From positions 1-5,267 of the forward strand of contig JAOAPW010000505.1 in the NCBI GenBank assembly GCA_025463105.1: a stretch of 5,267 bases of DNA. The letters are read 5' to 3'. Made by a program: the position numbers and the translations under genes. Position 1 is the stretch's first letter, and each line of letters starts with the position of its first letter. The notes beneath the pieces are model-generated. The model ran no database searches. It saw only the letters and a program-made list of their open reading frames with translations, and was not told the DNA's origin. The DNA is from Candidatus Acidiferrum typicum. Lineage in GTDB: Bacteria > Acidobacteriota > Terriglobia > Acidiferrales > UBA7541. Of the stretch, positions 1 through 5,267 are shown piece after piece.

Positions 1-1232
1 TAGACCATCATCAGGCCGGCATTGTGAGTGTCGCCGTCGATGTGGTAGATCTCGAGCGTGCGTCCACCATCGTTCAGGACGTATTTTTCTTTCACGGGAA
101 TAAACTCCGCCTTCTTGGGAGTCTTCGCCAGATTGTCGGGAGCCAACGTGCGCGGCGCGCTCCACGCTTTCTCATAGAACGGTATGTTCATTTCGTTGGT
201 GATGACGGTAGCGCCTTCCGCTACATATGTTCGGACTCCTCCGGCGTGATCGAAATGATTGTGCGTGTTGATCAGATACTTGATGGGCTTGTTGGGCGCC
301 AGTTTCTTTGCTTCCTCGATTACGGCCAGCGAGCGAGCCTCGCTCAACGGCGCCTCGATCATCACCAGATAGGTTGGATATTCGAGCAGGACGCTGTTAT
401 GCGAACCGCCGGCGATGAACCAGGTTCCATCGGCAATCTTTTGTGACGCCACCTTCACCTGCGGCATCGTCGCGGATTTGACGGCGTCGGGCGCAGAGAC
501 ACTCAGCCCAGTGTTGGCTTTTACGGCGGTCACTTTCAGATCGAACGTAGGAAAGCCTCCCTGTTTCTGCACAATCGTGCTGGGAAACTTCACGCCGTTG
601 TAATCCTCATAACCCGCGAAAGTTGTTTCCACCAGCATATCGCCGAGGACCGGGTTGGGAAGCCAGGTGTCCGTCTTCGCAACCATGTTTTGCGCGTCGA
701 TCGTGCCGTTCACCTTGTACTTGCCTGAGGTGAAAGACACCACGGTTCCTGCCGGGCCTTTCTTGGCGGCGGCATTATTTTCTTCCGCAGCTTTCAGGAA
801 GCCGTGCGGAGTGAGCCAAATTTGCAGTTGGCGTTCGTCGGCTGCGGCGACCTGCGGCACAGGATTGCTTCCCGGCTGGTCCCACGCATATTGTCCGCTG
901 ACGAAGTTGACCTGCTTGTCTTCCCCAGCAAACGGGCGGCTTCCTCCCTTGACCGGAGGATTCTTTTCCACGCGGGTCAATTCTTCCTTCGCGGACTTCG
1001 AAGTATAGTCAATTGTTTTTGTGTAACTGGTGACATCGGTTTCGGGGTACACGGTGCCGGGCGCAAAGGCTTGTCCCAATTGGCTGAGATGGCCGGTTCC
1101 CGAAAATTGAATCGAATTCACGTCGCCCATCGCCTTCGTGGCGGATTGCAAAACGGATTTCGCGTCCTGAGCCGACGCAATTCCCCCAAACAGCGCCATT
1201 ACACCAAGCGCAATCAATATTTTTCTGGCCAT
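1..1232 (-). CDS. Exported MBL-fold metallo-hydrolase (partial, C-terminus beyond window)
   Basis: Reading from the ATG at 1232, 410 codons stay open to the window edge. Residues 1-21 are a Sec signal peptide: MARK, a hydrophobic core, then ASA before Q22. Residues 22 to about 260 form a domain I do not recognise. From about residue 263 the protein is a metallo-beta-lactamase-fold hydrolase. THNHFDHAGG carries the HxHxDH zinc motif (H324, H326, D328, H329), and DTHNAG near the edge supplies the likely third zinc histidine, H403. The remaining metal ligands and the end of the fold lie outside the window. The family hydrolyses varied substrates (beta-lactams, lactones, thioesters and others) and the substrate cannot be read here. 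The product is probably periplasmic. A perfect AGGAGG precedes the start, and a TATCAT box about 45 nt upstream suggests its own promoter. The fold and export calls are secure; substrate and N-terminal domain function are unknown. Confidence 0.93.
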   Translation of the reverse strand, partial: MARKILIALGVMALFGGIASAQDAKSVLQSATKAMGDVNSIQFSGTGHLSQLGQAFAPGTVYPETDVTSYTKTIDYTSKSAKEELTRVEKNPPVKGGSRPFAGEDKQVNFVSGQYAWDQPGSNPVPQVAAADERQLQIWLTPHGFLKAAEENNAAAKKGPAGTVVSFTSGKYKVNGTIDAQNMVAKTDTWLPNPVLGDMLVETTFAGYEDYNGVKFPSTIVQKQGGFPTFDLKVTAVKANTGLSVSAPDAVKSATMPQVKVASQKIADGTWFIAGGSHNSVLLEYPTYLVMIEAPLSEARSLAVIEEAKKLAPNKPIKYLINTHNHFDHAGGVRTYVAEGATVITNEMNIPFYEKAWSAPRTLAPDNLAKTPKKAEFIPVKEKYVLNDGGRTLEIYHIDGDTHNAGLMMV

Positions 1233-1236
1233 AGAA

Positions 1237-1242
1237 CCTCCT
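1237..1242 (-). promoter_or_regulatory. Ribosome binding site of the MBL-fold gene
   Basis: Read on the minus strand this is AGGAGG, a full anti-Shine-Dalgarno match, four bases before the ATG at 1232. It fixes the start directly ahead of the signal peptide. Confidence 0.85.
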
Positions 1243-1271
1243 GAAGTCTTCCGTTAGCAGTACCCAGTTAT

Positions 1272-1283
1272 CGCGGATGATAC
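1272..1283 (-). promoter_or_regulatory. Putative -10 region of the MBL-fold gene (GTATCATCCGCG)
   Basis: On the minus strand this reads GTATCATCCGCG. TATCAT (1277-1282) matches the sigma-70 -10 consensus at five of six positions and would give a leader of about 38 nt. No good TTGACA-like -35 box is visible at 16-18 bp; the best-placed bases are TCCTTT. A nearly identical string precedes the LVIVD gene. This is inferred from sequence similarity only. Confidence 0.4.
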
Positions 1284-1410
1284 GCCAAAGATTCATGCAA
1301 AGGAAGTCGCTGCGTGGTAAATAGGCAGTTGCCGGGCAGCAGACTTAGGGAGAGGTATGCGAAATGTTGTTTGAGTGACAGGTGAGTGAATCTGTCGGCG
1401 ATTGCGCGGT

Positions 1411-2450
1411 CTATTTTGTACTGAATAAGCTAGGGTGAAACGCTTGCACGTCGCCACTGGGAACGAGCCGAAGCGATGCTATTGATATATGCCAACGCTC
1501 GGTATCTAAGGTGCGTGACTGCAATATTTGTCCATCCCGTGCATCGATCCTGACGAATTTCACGGGGAATTCCCAGTTTGGCCCCCCGCTGGAAAGACCG
1601 TAAAATATGGGCCCCTCTCCGCCAGGCAATAGAACCGAAAAATGTAAATCCGCCGCCATATGTTGAAGCAACCGGCCGCTTGAAGAATCGACTAGCCACG
1701 CTCCGCCTTGCATAAGGTTTGGGCACTCATTCCTCCGATCGCCGATCAAACCGAAGGCTTCATACACAAACAAAATGTTGCCGGTGACCGCGATGTTCTC
1801 AAGAGCAAATGAATGTGGCGGGCAACCAGGAGCCTGTGCGAATGGGTCGACAGCAACTCCTTCTCCGAGATCGGTCGTGTTAGGCGATACCATCCACAAT
1901 CGTGCCGACGAGCCGTCGTCCTTTGACGCATAAAAATAGAAGTGGTCGCCAGACCAAGCACCACTGGCGAACCAATCACTGTCCACGACCGTGGGCATCA
2001 GTTGACGGACGACGCGTCCTTGATCGACGTCATACATGTCGAGTGCCGGACCAACGAAGTTTTTCACACCGAACAGCCAATGTCCGTCGGGAGAGAGGTG
2101 CAATCGATCATTACTCATTTCTCGGATTCCGGAGTGGATTCCGGAAATCGACGCAGCTTGATTCATCCGCAGTGTGGCAAGATCTATTGAGTACAGAGAA
2201 CAACAGCCGTTAGGATCAACCGCGATCGGTCCTTCTACGTAGATCATTGAGCCATTTGCATCAGCAGAGATCTCATTCAGGCCAACACTGTTTGGCGGAA
2301 GATCGATATGGATGCGACTCACAGTCTGCAGCGATATCGGATCGAGCAATTCAAACCGGCTCGATTCGATGCGAGGACGAACTGTTTAGCATCTTGCGCG
2401 GATGCAACTGAGCAAGCCAACAGGAAGGTCGCAATTAGGGCTCGGGACAT
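1411..2450 (-). pseudogene. Exported beta-propeller-like protein, frameshifted near its N-terminus
   Basis: The body is an open frame from about 2385 to the TAG at 1411. It has propeller-like strand/turn units such as RLHLSPDGHWLFGV, LDMYDVDQGRVVRQL, GAWLVDSSSGRLLQ and FVRIDARDGQILQS, typical of YVTN/WD40-like folds. Its only internal start near the front is a TTG at 2349 with no signal peptide. In another frame, ATG 2450 opens MSRALIATFLLACSVASAQ, a clear signal peptide with ASA-Q cleavage, followed by DAKQFVLASNRA; that frame stops at TGA 2321-2319 after 43 codons. One extra base near 2356-2359 (GCCGG to GCCCGG) would join the two into a 346-residue exported protein reading SNRA-RFELLDP across the junction. 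Either a one-base loss or a sequence error explains this. Function is unknown; such propellers usually bind ligands or proteins. LLAC at 10-13 is a weak lipobox alternative. The start has only a weak GGGTG ribosome site. It follows the GlsB-like gene by 53 bp and may share its transcript. Confidence 0.72.
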
Positions 2451-2503
2451 TAGTTTCACCCAGCGAAAGTGACCACTCGAATTCTACCACTCAATTACTA
2501 AAC

Positions 2504-2779
2504 CTATCGGAATGCGAGGTTAGGCGTGGGAAAATGAATGTTCAGCTTATAGCAAATAAAGAGAAACAGGATCGCACCCAGAGTGGAAAAAATCAGGCCG
2601 GCGGGATGATATCGCTCGTTTGCCGGGCGGAAAAACATGTGGGTGACGGCACCGCCAAGGATCGATCCGATGATGCCGAGCACGATTGTCCAGAAGATCG
2701 TTATGTGTACGTGCATCACCGATTTCGCGATAACGCCAGAGATCAGCCCGATAAGAATGTACCAAATTAAGTGAAACAC
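2504..2779 (-). CDS. GlsB/YeaQ/YmgE-family small membrane protein
   Basis: This 91-residue protein has three predicted membrane helices at about residues 3-22, 28-49 and 60-79. They are glycine-rich in the family manner: GLISGVIAKSV in helix 1 and GIIGSILGGAV in helix 2. This is the transglycosylase-associated protein family (Pfam Transgly_assoc), whose E. coli member YeaQ is of similar size. Members are inner-membrane proteins linked to general or acid stress; their biochemical role is not established, and the 'transglycosylase' name is historical. The start is GTG at 2779, chosen because GGAG lies eight bases upstream and because later ATG codons would remove helix 1. A short polar loop (RPANERYHPA, 51-60) separates helices 2 and 3. 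The frameshifted propeller gene begins 53 bp downstream, so the two may be co-transcribed. No convincing promoter is visible in the 239 bp upstream. Confidence 0.9.
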   Translation of the reverse strand: MFHLIWYILIGLISGVIAKSVMHVHITIFWTIVLGIIGSILGGAVTHMFFRPANERYHPAGLIFSTLGAILFLFICYKLNIHFPTPNLAFR

Positions 2780-3018
2780 GCTTTTTTCTCCGTCGTTACC
2801 TTCAAGATGTCGTTAGACTAAAACCAGGGTAATGAACCACATTCCCTATGGCATCAATCAGCTTTCAGCATTGAAACTCGTTTGGCACAACTGAGTCTGT
2901 TCTTTATTGAACATATCCGAAAGCGCAGACTGACTTGTCTCCAAAGATGTCATCCGCGGCGCAAGGAAATCAAATAGGTTCGGGACCAGTGGGACTCGGA
3001 TTGCTTGCGATAAATTCG
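2780..3018. other. Intergenic region between LVIVD and GlsB-like genes
   Basis: These 239 bp separate two co-oriented genes. I see the GlsB-like ribosome site and a GTCGTTA direct repeat (2792 and 2809), but no convincing promoter, terminator hairpin or small RNA. A minus-strand open frame that begins inside the LVIVD gene continues to 2858, but it has no ribosome site and no recognisable domain. Confidence 0.5.
2788..2791 (-). promoter_or_regulatory. Ribosome binding site supporting the GTG start
   Basis: On the minus strand, GGAG lies eight bases (AAAAAAGC) before the GTG at 2779. It supports this rare start over the later internal ATG codons. Confidence 0.7.
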
Positions 3019-4464
3019 TTAAGGTAAATTCGCAACCTTCTTCGCATCGCCGGTCAGCTCCAGAATATGCATTCCGGTGTTGGCGCGATCGACGATGTAA
3101 ATGTAGCCGCGGTCGTCTAATTCCACGTTGTTGGTTTGAATCGCGATCTTGCATTTCTGGTCGGCGCCCTGGCCAACGCAGCGCTGATCGGTCTTATCGG
3201 TTACGGCGGGGATGAAGTAGGCGATTTCTTTCGGATTGTACGGGTCGCGAATGTCAACGGCGCGCAGGCCGGCGTTGAAATGCGCGATGAAAATGATGCG
3301 CTTGTAGTAGATCGGCGACATGCTCTCGTTCGTGGAATGCGTACCGAAGCGGCCTCCGCGGCTGCAGAAATTGCCGCTGGCCTCGGGCACGGTCCAGGTA
3401 GAGACGCCCAGGATTCTCGATTCCGTGGTGATGTCAAACATGCGCAGCAACTGCCTTGGCGCATGGCATTCATTGTCGGTAGTCTCGCCTACGACGGCGA
3501 GAAAATCGTGTTTCGCTTGCGCGCCATTCTTATCAAACTCCGCAACGTCCATCCCCATGAGCGGGTAGGTCGTATGCGCTCCGGCTTCCTCCGGGAGATC
3601 GAGTCTCCCGATGACCGGATACATCAGATTCGCCTCGGTGGGGTCCTTCGGACCTTTGAGCAGCTTGTCGCGATCGATGATCTCGATTACGCCGCCCTTG
3701 GAAGTTCCGTAACCTGCATAGACTCGATTGCCTGCTGGGCCGGTCGAAATGGCGCCATGCATATCGCTGGGCTGGAAGCCAGTTGAACCAGGTTGCTGAC
3801 CGGGCAAGCCGAAGTCGCGAACGAAAACCGGTTCGGTCGGATCGCTCAGGTCGTAAACCTGCATCATGCGCTTGGCGCGCCAGCCGGGCTTGCCGGACAC
3901 CAGGAACGCGATGCCGCTGTTACATTCCCACCAACTTTTATGCGTATCGACCAGCCCTTTGAGAACGACGGTCACGCGGCTGGGGTGCGCCGGATCGCTC
4001 ACATCCCAGATTTCGTGAGAGTCGGTGCCTTTGGTGCGCAGTAAGTACACCTTGCTTTTGTCGGCATGCGGCAATTCAGAGCCGTCGCAAAGGCGTGTCA
4101 TCTGCGCCCCGCCGGTTTCCCCCGGGCCGGGAACTCGCGGATCGCCAGGAATATGCGCCAGGTATTTGGGCTGTTTAGGATCGGTGACGTCGACAATCGA
4201 GGTGCCGTTGTCCTCGGTTTTCCCTGTAAGCGGATTCATCGCGGAGCCGCCATGATGCCCGATGTAAGCGATCCAGCGGTTGCCCTGTTTATGTATCGAG
4301 GGCTGGTACGCGCTGCGGCCCTGCAGGTCACTGTAGCCGACCAGATTCATATTCTTTGATTCCGGTTGTTTCTGAGCGCTGGCGGGCAGAGCGAATCCGG
4401 CAATCGCCAATCCAAGGACCACAAGGACGACCCAAGCTTTACGCGCGCAAACGTGGCACGACAT
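3019..4464 (-). CDS. Exported LVIVD-repeat beta-propeller protein
   Basis: The 481-residue product has a Sec signal peptide at residues 1-30: MSCHVCARK, a long hydrophobic core, then PASA before Q31. The mature part contains LVIVD-like propeller units: SIVDVTDPKQPKYLAHI (89-105), HEIWDVSDPAHPSRVTVV (150-167), MQVYDLSDPTEPVFVRDF (201-218), RMFDITTESRILGV (341-354), LRAVDIRDPYNPKEIAYF (400-417) and a closing YIYIVDRANTGMHILEL (454-470). The repeated [VIL]xDxxDPxxP core is the LVIVD signature. Such proteins are extracytoplasmic, often cell-surface or periplasmic, and have no settled enzymatic role; I see no catalytic motif. Six cysteines in the mature part (126, 181, 333, 367, 429, 438) could form disulfides. 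The frame extends upstream to 4584, but 4464 is preferred because GGAG sits five bases before it, the signal peptide begins there, and the likely promoter overlaps the longer version. The gene is divergent from the sigma-factor gene. Confidence 0.9.
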   Translation of the reverse strand: MSCHVCARKAWVVLVVLGLAIAGFALPASAQKQPESKNMNLVGYSDLQGRSAYQPSIHKQGNRWIAYIGHHGGSAMNPLTGKTEDNGTSIVDVTDPKQPKYLAHIPGDPRVPGPGETGGAQMTRLCDGSELPHADKSKVYLLRTKGTDSHEIWDVSDPAHPSRVTVVLKGLVDTHKSWWECNSGIAFLVSGKPGWRAKRMMQVYDLSDPTEPVFVRDFGLPGQQPGSTGFQPSDMHGAISTGPAGNRVYAGYGTSKGGVIEIIDRDKLLKGPKDPTEANLMYPVIGRLDLPEEAGAHTTYPLMGMDVAEFDKNGAQAKHDFLAVVGETTDNECHAPRQLLRMFDITTESRILGVSTWTVPEASGNFCSRGGRFGTHSTNESMSPIYYKRIIFIAHFNAGLRAVDIRDPYNPKEIAYFIPAVTDKTDQRCVGQGADQKCKIAIQTNNVELDDRGYIYIVDRANTGMHILELTGDAKKVANLP

Positions 4465-4469
4465 AAATT

Positions 4470-4473
4470 CTCC
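4470..4473 (-). promoter_or_regulatory. Ribosome binding site deciding the LVIVD gene start
   Basis: The minus strand reads AAGGAGAATTTATG, so GGAG is five bases from the ATG at 4464. This argues against the 40-codon longer frame beginning at 4584. Confidence 0.8.
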
Positions 4474-4568
4474 TTCTCCGAATCCGCCGCCAAAGTCGGC
4501 TGTCGCGGGGCTCGATTGCAGAATCACGAACCTTACAATGTCTCTTTTCGAGCGTCTAAGCAGGCTGA

Positions 4569-4581
4569 CGCGGGATGATAC
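4569..4581 (-). promoter_or_regulatory. Putative extended -10 promoter of the LVIVD gene
   Basis: The minus strand reads TGGTATCATCCCGCG, with the box itself at 4569-4581. TATCAT (4575-4580) preceded by TGG fits an extended -10 element (TGnTATAAT, one mismatch). It would give a leader of about 104 nt before the ATG at 4464. No clear -35 hexamer is present at the expected distance, which is tolerable for an extended -10 promoter. Confidence 0.42.
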
Positions 4582-4766
4582 CACTACTGGAAATAACCGA
4601 GGAGTGATTCTTTTGCGGAAATTGGCGGTCTCAATACTTCACGTATCGCGTTGCGAATCAGCCTCAAAGCAACGTACCCCGTGCAGCTCGAAGTTTGCTA
4701 CAGTCCATCCAGCCATTTTGAGTGCCCATTTTGGCAAGTTCGCGCGTAACTCAGGCACCAACACCC

Positions 4767-4802
4767 ATGAAATTTTTGGCCCCACTGCAGCGTACTAACT
4801 AA
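4767..4802 (+). CDS. Possible 11-codon leader ORF coupled to the sigma-factor gene
   Basis: ATG at 4767 opens MKFLAPLQRTN and stops at TAA 4800-4802. The last A of that stop is the first base of the sigma-factor ATG (TAATG), a classic arrangement for translational re-initiation. The sigma ATG itself has no Shine-Dalgarno sequence, so coupling would solve a problem. However, the leader also has only a weak AGG about 11 bases upstream, and a frame this short can arise by chance. Regard it as a hypothesis. Confidence 0.25.
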   Translation: MKFLAPLQRTN

Positions 4803-5267
4803 TGGATGCGAGGAGACATCCCGAGGGGATGAACCCCGCGGACCAGGCGAGCGAGCTGGAACTGATCGCCCATGCGAGGGCCGGCAACGCGGAAGCCTGG
4901 GGCGAACTCTACCGCCGTTTCGCTCCCGCGATTTTCCGATTCTGCAGACGGGCGATGCACACTCGTGAAGACGCCGAAGACGCCACTATGGACATTTTTA
5001 TCAAAGTCCGACAGAAACTGTCGCAGTTCGATTCCAGCCGCCCGTTCAGCGCATGGCTCTACACGGTGGCCGCGAATCATTGCTGGGACCTGCTGCGGCG
5101 ACGAAAAGGCAGGCAGGACCTGGAAACAGGCGAAATTGAGAATATGCCGCTCGAACACCCCGATCCCGGTCAGCTAGAACAATTGATCGAGAAAAGTACC
5201 AGCCAGGAAGTGCGGAGGGCGCTCGATCAGCTCCCCTCGCGGGCGCGCATGGCGCTGGTGCTGCGCT
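4802..5267 (+). CDS. ECF-type RNA polymerase sigma factor (partial, C-terminus beyond window)
   Basis: The 155 visible codons encode a sigma-70-family factor of extracytoplasmic-function type, which directs core RNA polymerase to a specific promoter set. Residues about 32-102 are region 2: AWGELYRRFAPAIFRFCRRA, then the acidic TREDAEDATMDIFIKV (region 2.2 core binding) and FSAWLYTVAANHCWDLLRRR (2.3-2.4, DNA melting and -10 recognition). A polar linker (103-133) leads to the start of region 4, VRRALDQLPSRARMALVLR. The -35-binding helix-turn-helix lies beyond the edge; about 40 residues are probably missing. An in-frame TAA at 4796 limits the start. ATG 4802 is chosen, but ATG 4829 is possible: it follows AGGAG by 13 bases and touches GAGGGG. 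An anti-sigma gene often follows such factors but would be outside the window. Confidence 0.92.
   Translation, partial: MDARRHPEGMNPADQASELELIAHARAGNAEAWGELYRRFAPAIFRFCRRAMHTREDAEDATMDIFIKVRQKLSQFDSSRPFSAWLYTVAANHCWDLLRRRKGRQDLETGEIENMPLEHPDPGQLEQLIEKSTSQEVRRALDQLPSRARMALVLR

Larger units (their letters stand above)
1233..1410. other. Intergenic region upstream of the MBL-fold gene
   Basis: These 178 bp hold the MBL-fold gene's ribosome site and TATCAT box. I find no stem-loop with a T-run that would terminate the propeller transcript; TCACTCA occurs twice on the minus strand 11 bp apart, without hairpin potential. Confidence 0.5.
4465..4801. other. Divergent intergenic region between LVIVD and sigma-factor genes
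   Basis: These 337 bp separate two divergent genes and must hold both promoters. The left side carries the LVIVD ribosome site and its TATCAT box. Toward the sigma gene I see no good -35/-10 pair: TTGGCA at 4731-4736 resembles a -35 box but has no -10 at 16-18 bp. CCATTTTG occurs twice, at 4713 and 4726. A short frame of 11 codons (4767-4802) ends on the sigma ATG. A longer plus-strand open frame (4538-4798) has no ribosome site and no protein-like features, so I treat it as non-coding. Confidence 0.6.

Noticed and set aside
24..446. Plus-strand open frame of 140 codons
   Set aside because: It is antisense to the MBL domain, where the minus strand encodes the HxHxDH motif.
2402..2770. Plus-strand open frame of 122 codons
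   Set aside because: It is antisense to the GlsB-like gene and the propeller signal peptide; its product is low-complexity polar sequence with no recognisable feature.
2792..2815. GTCGTTA direct repeat near the GlsB-like ribosome site
   Set aside because: Seven-base copies 17 bp apart are plausible by chance, and no promoter context accompanies them.
2970..2987. GGGACCAGTGGGACTC considered as a terminator downstream of the LVIVD gene
   Set aside because: It is a direct rather than inverted repeat, forms no stable stem and has no T-run.
2858..3154. Minus-strand open frame overlapping the LVIVD C-terminus
   Set aside because: Its first half is an out-of-frame reading of the LVIVD gene, and the rest has no start signal or domain.
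3136..3786. 216-codon plus-strand open frame opposite the LVIVD gene
   Set aside because: It lies wholly antisense to a well-supported gene with signal peptide and repeats, has no ribosome site and shows no domain; GC-rich codon use commonly leaves such open antisense frames.
4731..4736. TTGGCA as a -35 box for the sigma gene
   Set aside because: No -10-like hexamer lies 16-18 bp downstream.
4538..4798. Plus-strand 86-codon frame in the divergent region, in the same frame as the sigma gene
   Set aside because: There is no ribosome site, it overlaps the LVIVD promoter region, and its composition is not protein-like; a TAA separates it from the sigma gene.
4799..5158. Minus-strand open frame opposite the sigma gene
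   Set aside because: It is antisense to clear sigma region 2 coding sequence.

Overview
The window fits a chromosomal stretch from a moderately GC-rich soil bacterium, most likely an Acidobacteriota member. This is inferred from the gene mix: an exported metallo-beta-lactamase-fold protein with a long N-terminal extension, an exported LVIVD-repeat beta-propeller, a YVTN/WD40-like propeller, and Sec signal peptides ending in ASA-Q. There is no rRNA, tRNA, CRISPR array, insertion sequence or phage gene, and no clear intrinsic terminator.

Layout. Four genes lie on the minus strand and one on the plus strand. From right to left on the minus strand: an exported LVIVD-repeat protein (4464-3019, 481 aa); a small GlsB/YeaQ/YmgE-type membrane protein starting at GTG (2779-2504, 91 aa); an exported propeller-like protein whose signal peptide (ATG at 2450) and body (open to 1411) are in different frames, so the gene as read carries a frameshift; and an exported MBL-fold metallo-hydrolase starting at 1232 and running off the left edge with 410 codons visible. 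On the plus strand, an ECF-type RNA polymerase sigma factor starts near 4802 and runs off the right edge with 155 codons visible. It is divergent from the LVIVD gene across 337 bp.

How the genes relate. Three of the four minus-strand genes encode Sec-exported proteins and the fourth a membrane protein, so this is a cell-envelope neighbourhood. The gaps are about 239, 53 and 178 bp. Only the membrane-protein/propeller pair is close enough to suggest co-transcription; the MBL and LVIVD genes each have their own promoter-like box, GTATCATCC(C)GCG. No shared pathway can be read from the sequence.

The most notable points are the frameshift in the propeller gene and an 11-codon open frame ending in a TAATG overlap with the sigma-factor ATG, which has no Shine-Dalgarno sequence of its own. 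The similar promoter-like box upstream of two exported-protein genes is weaker evidence. Nothing here clearly amounts to a new biological system; most of the window is ordinary accessory or housekeeping sequence.
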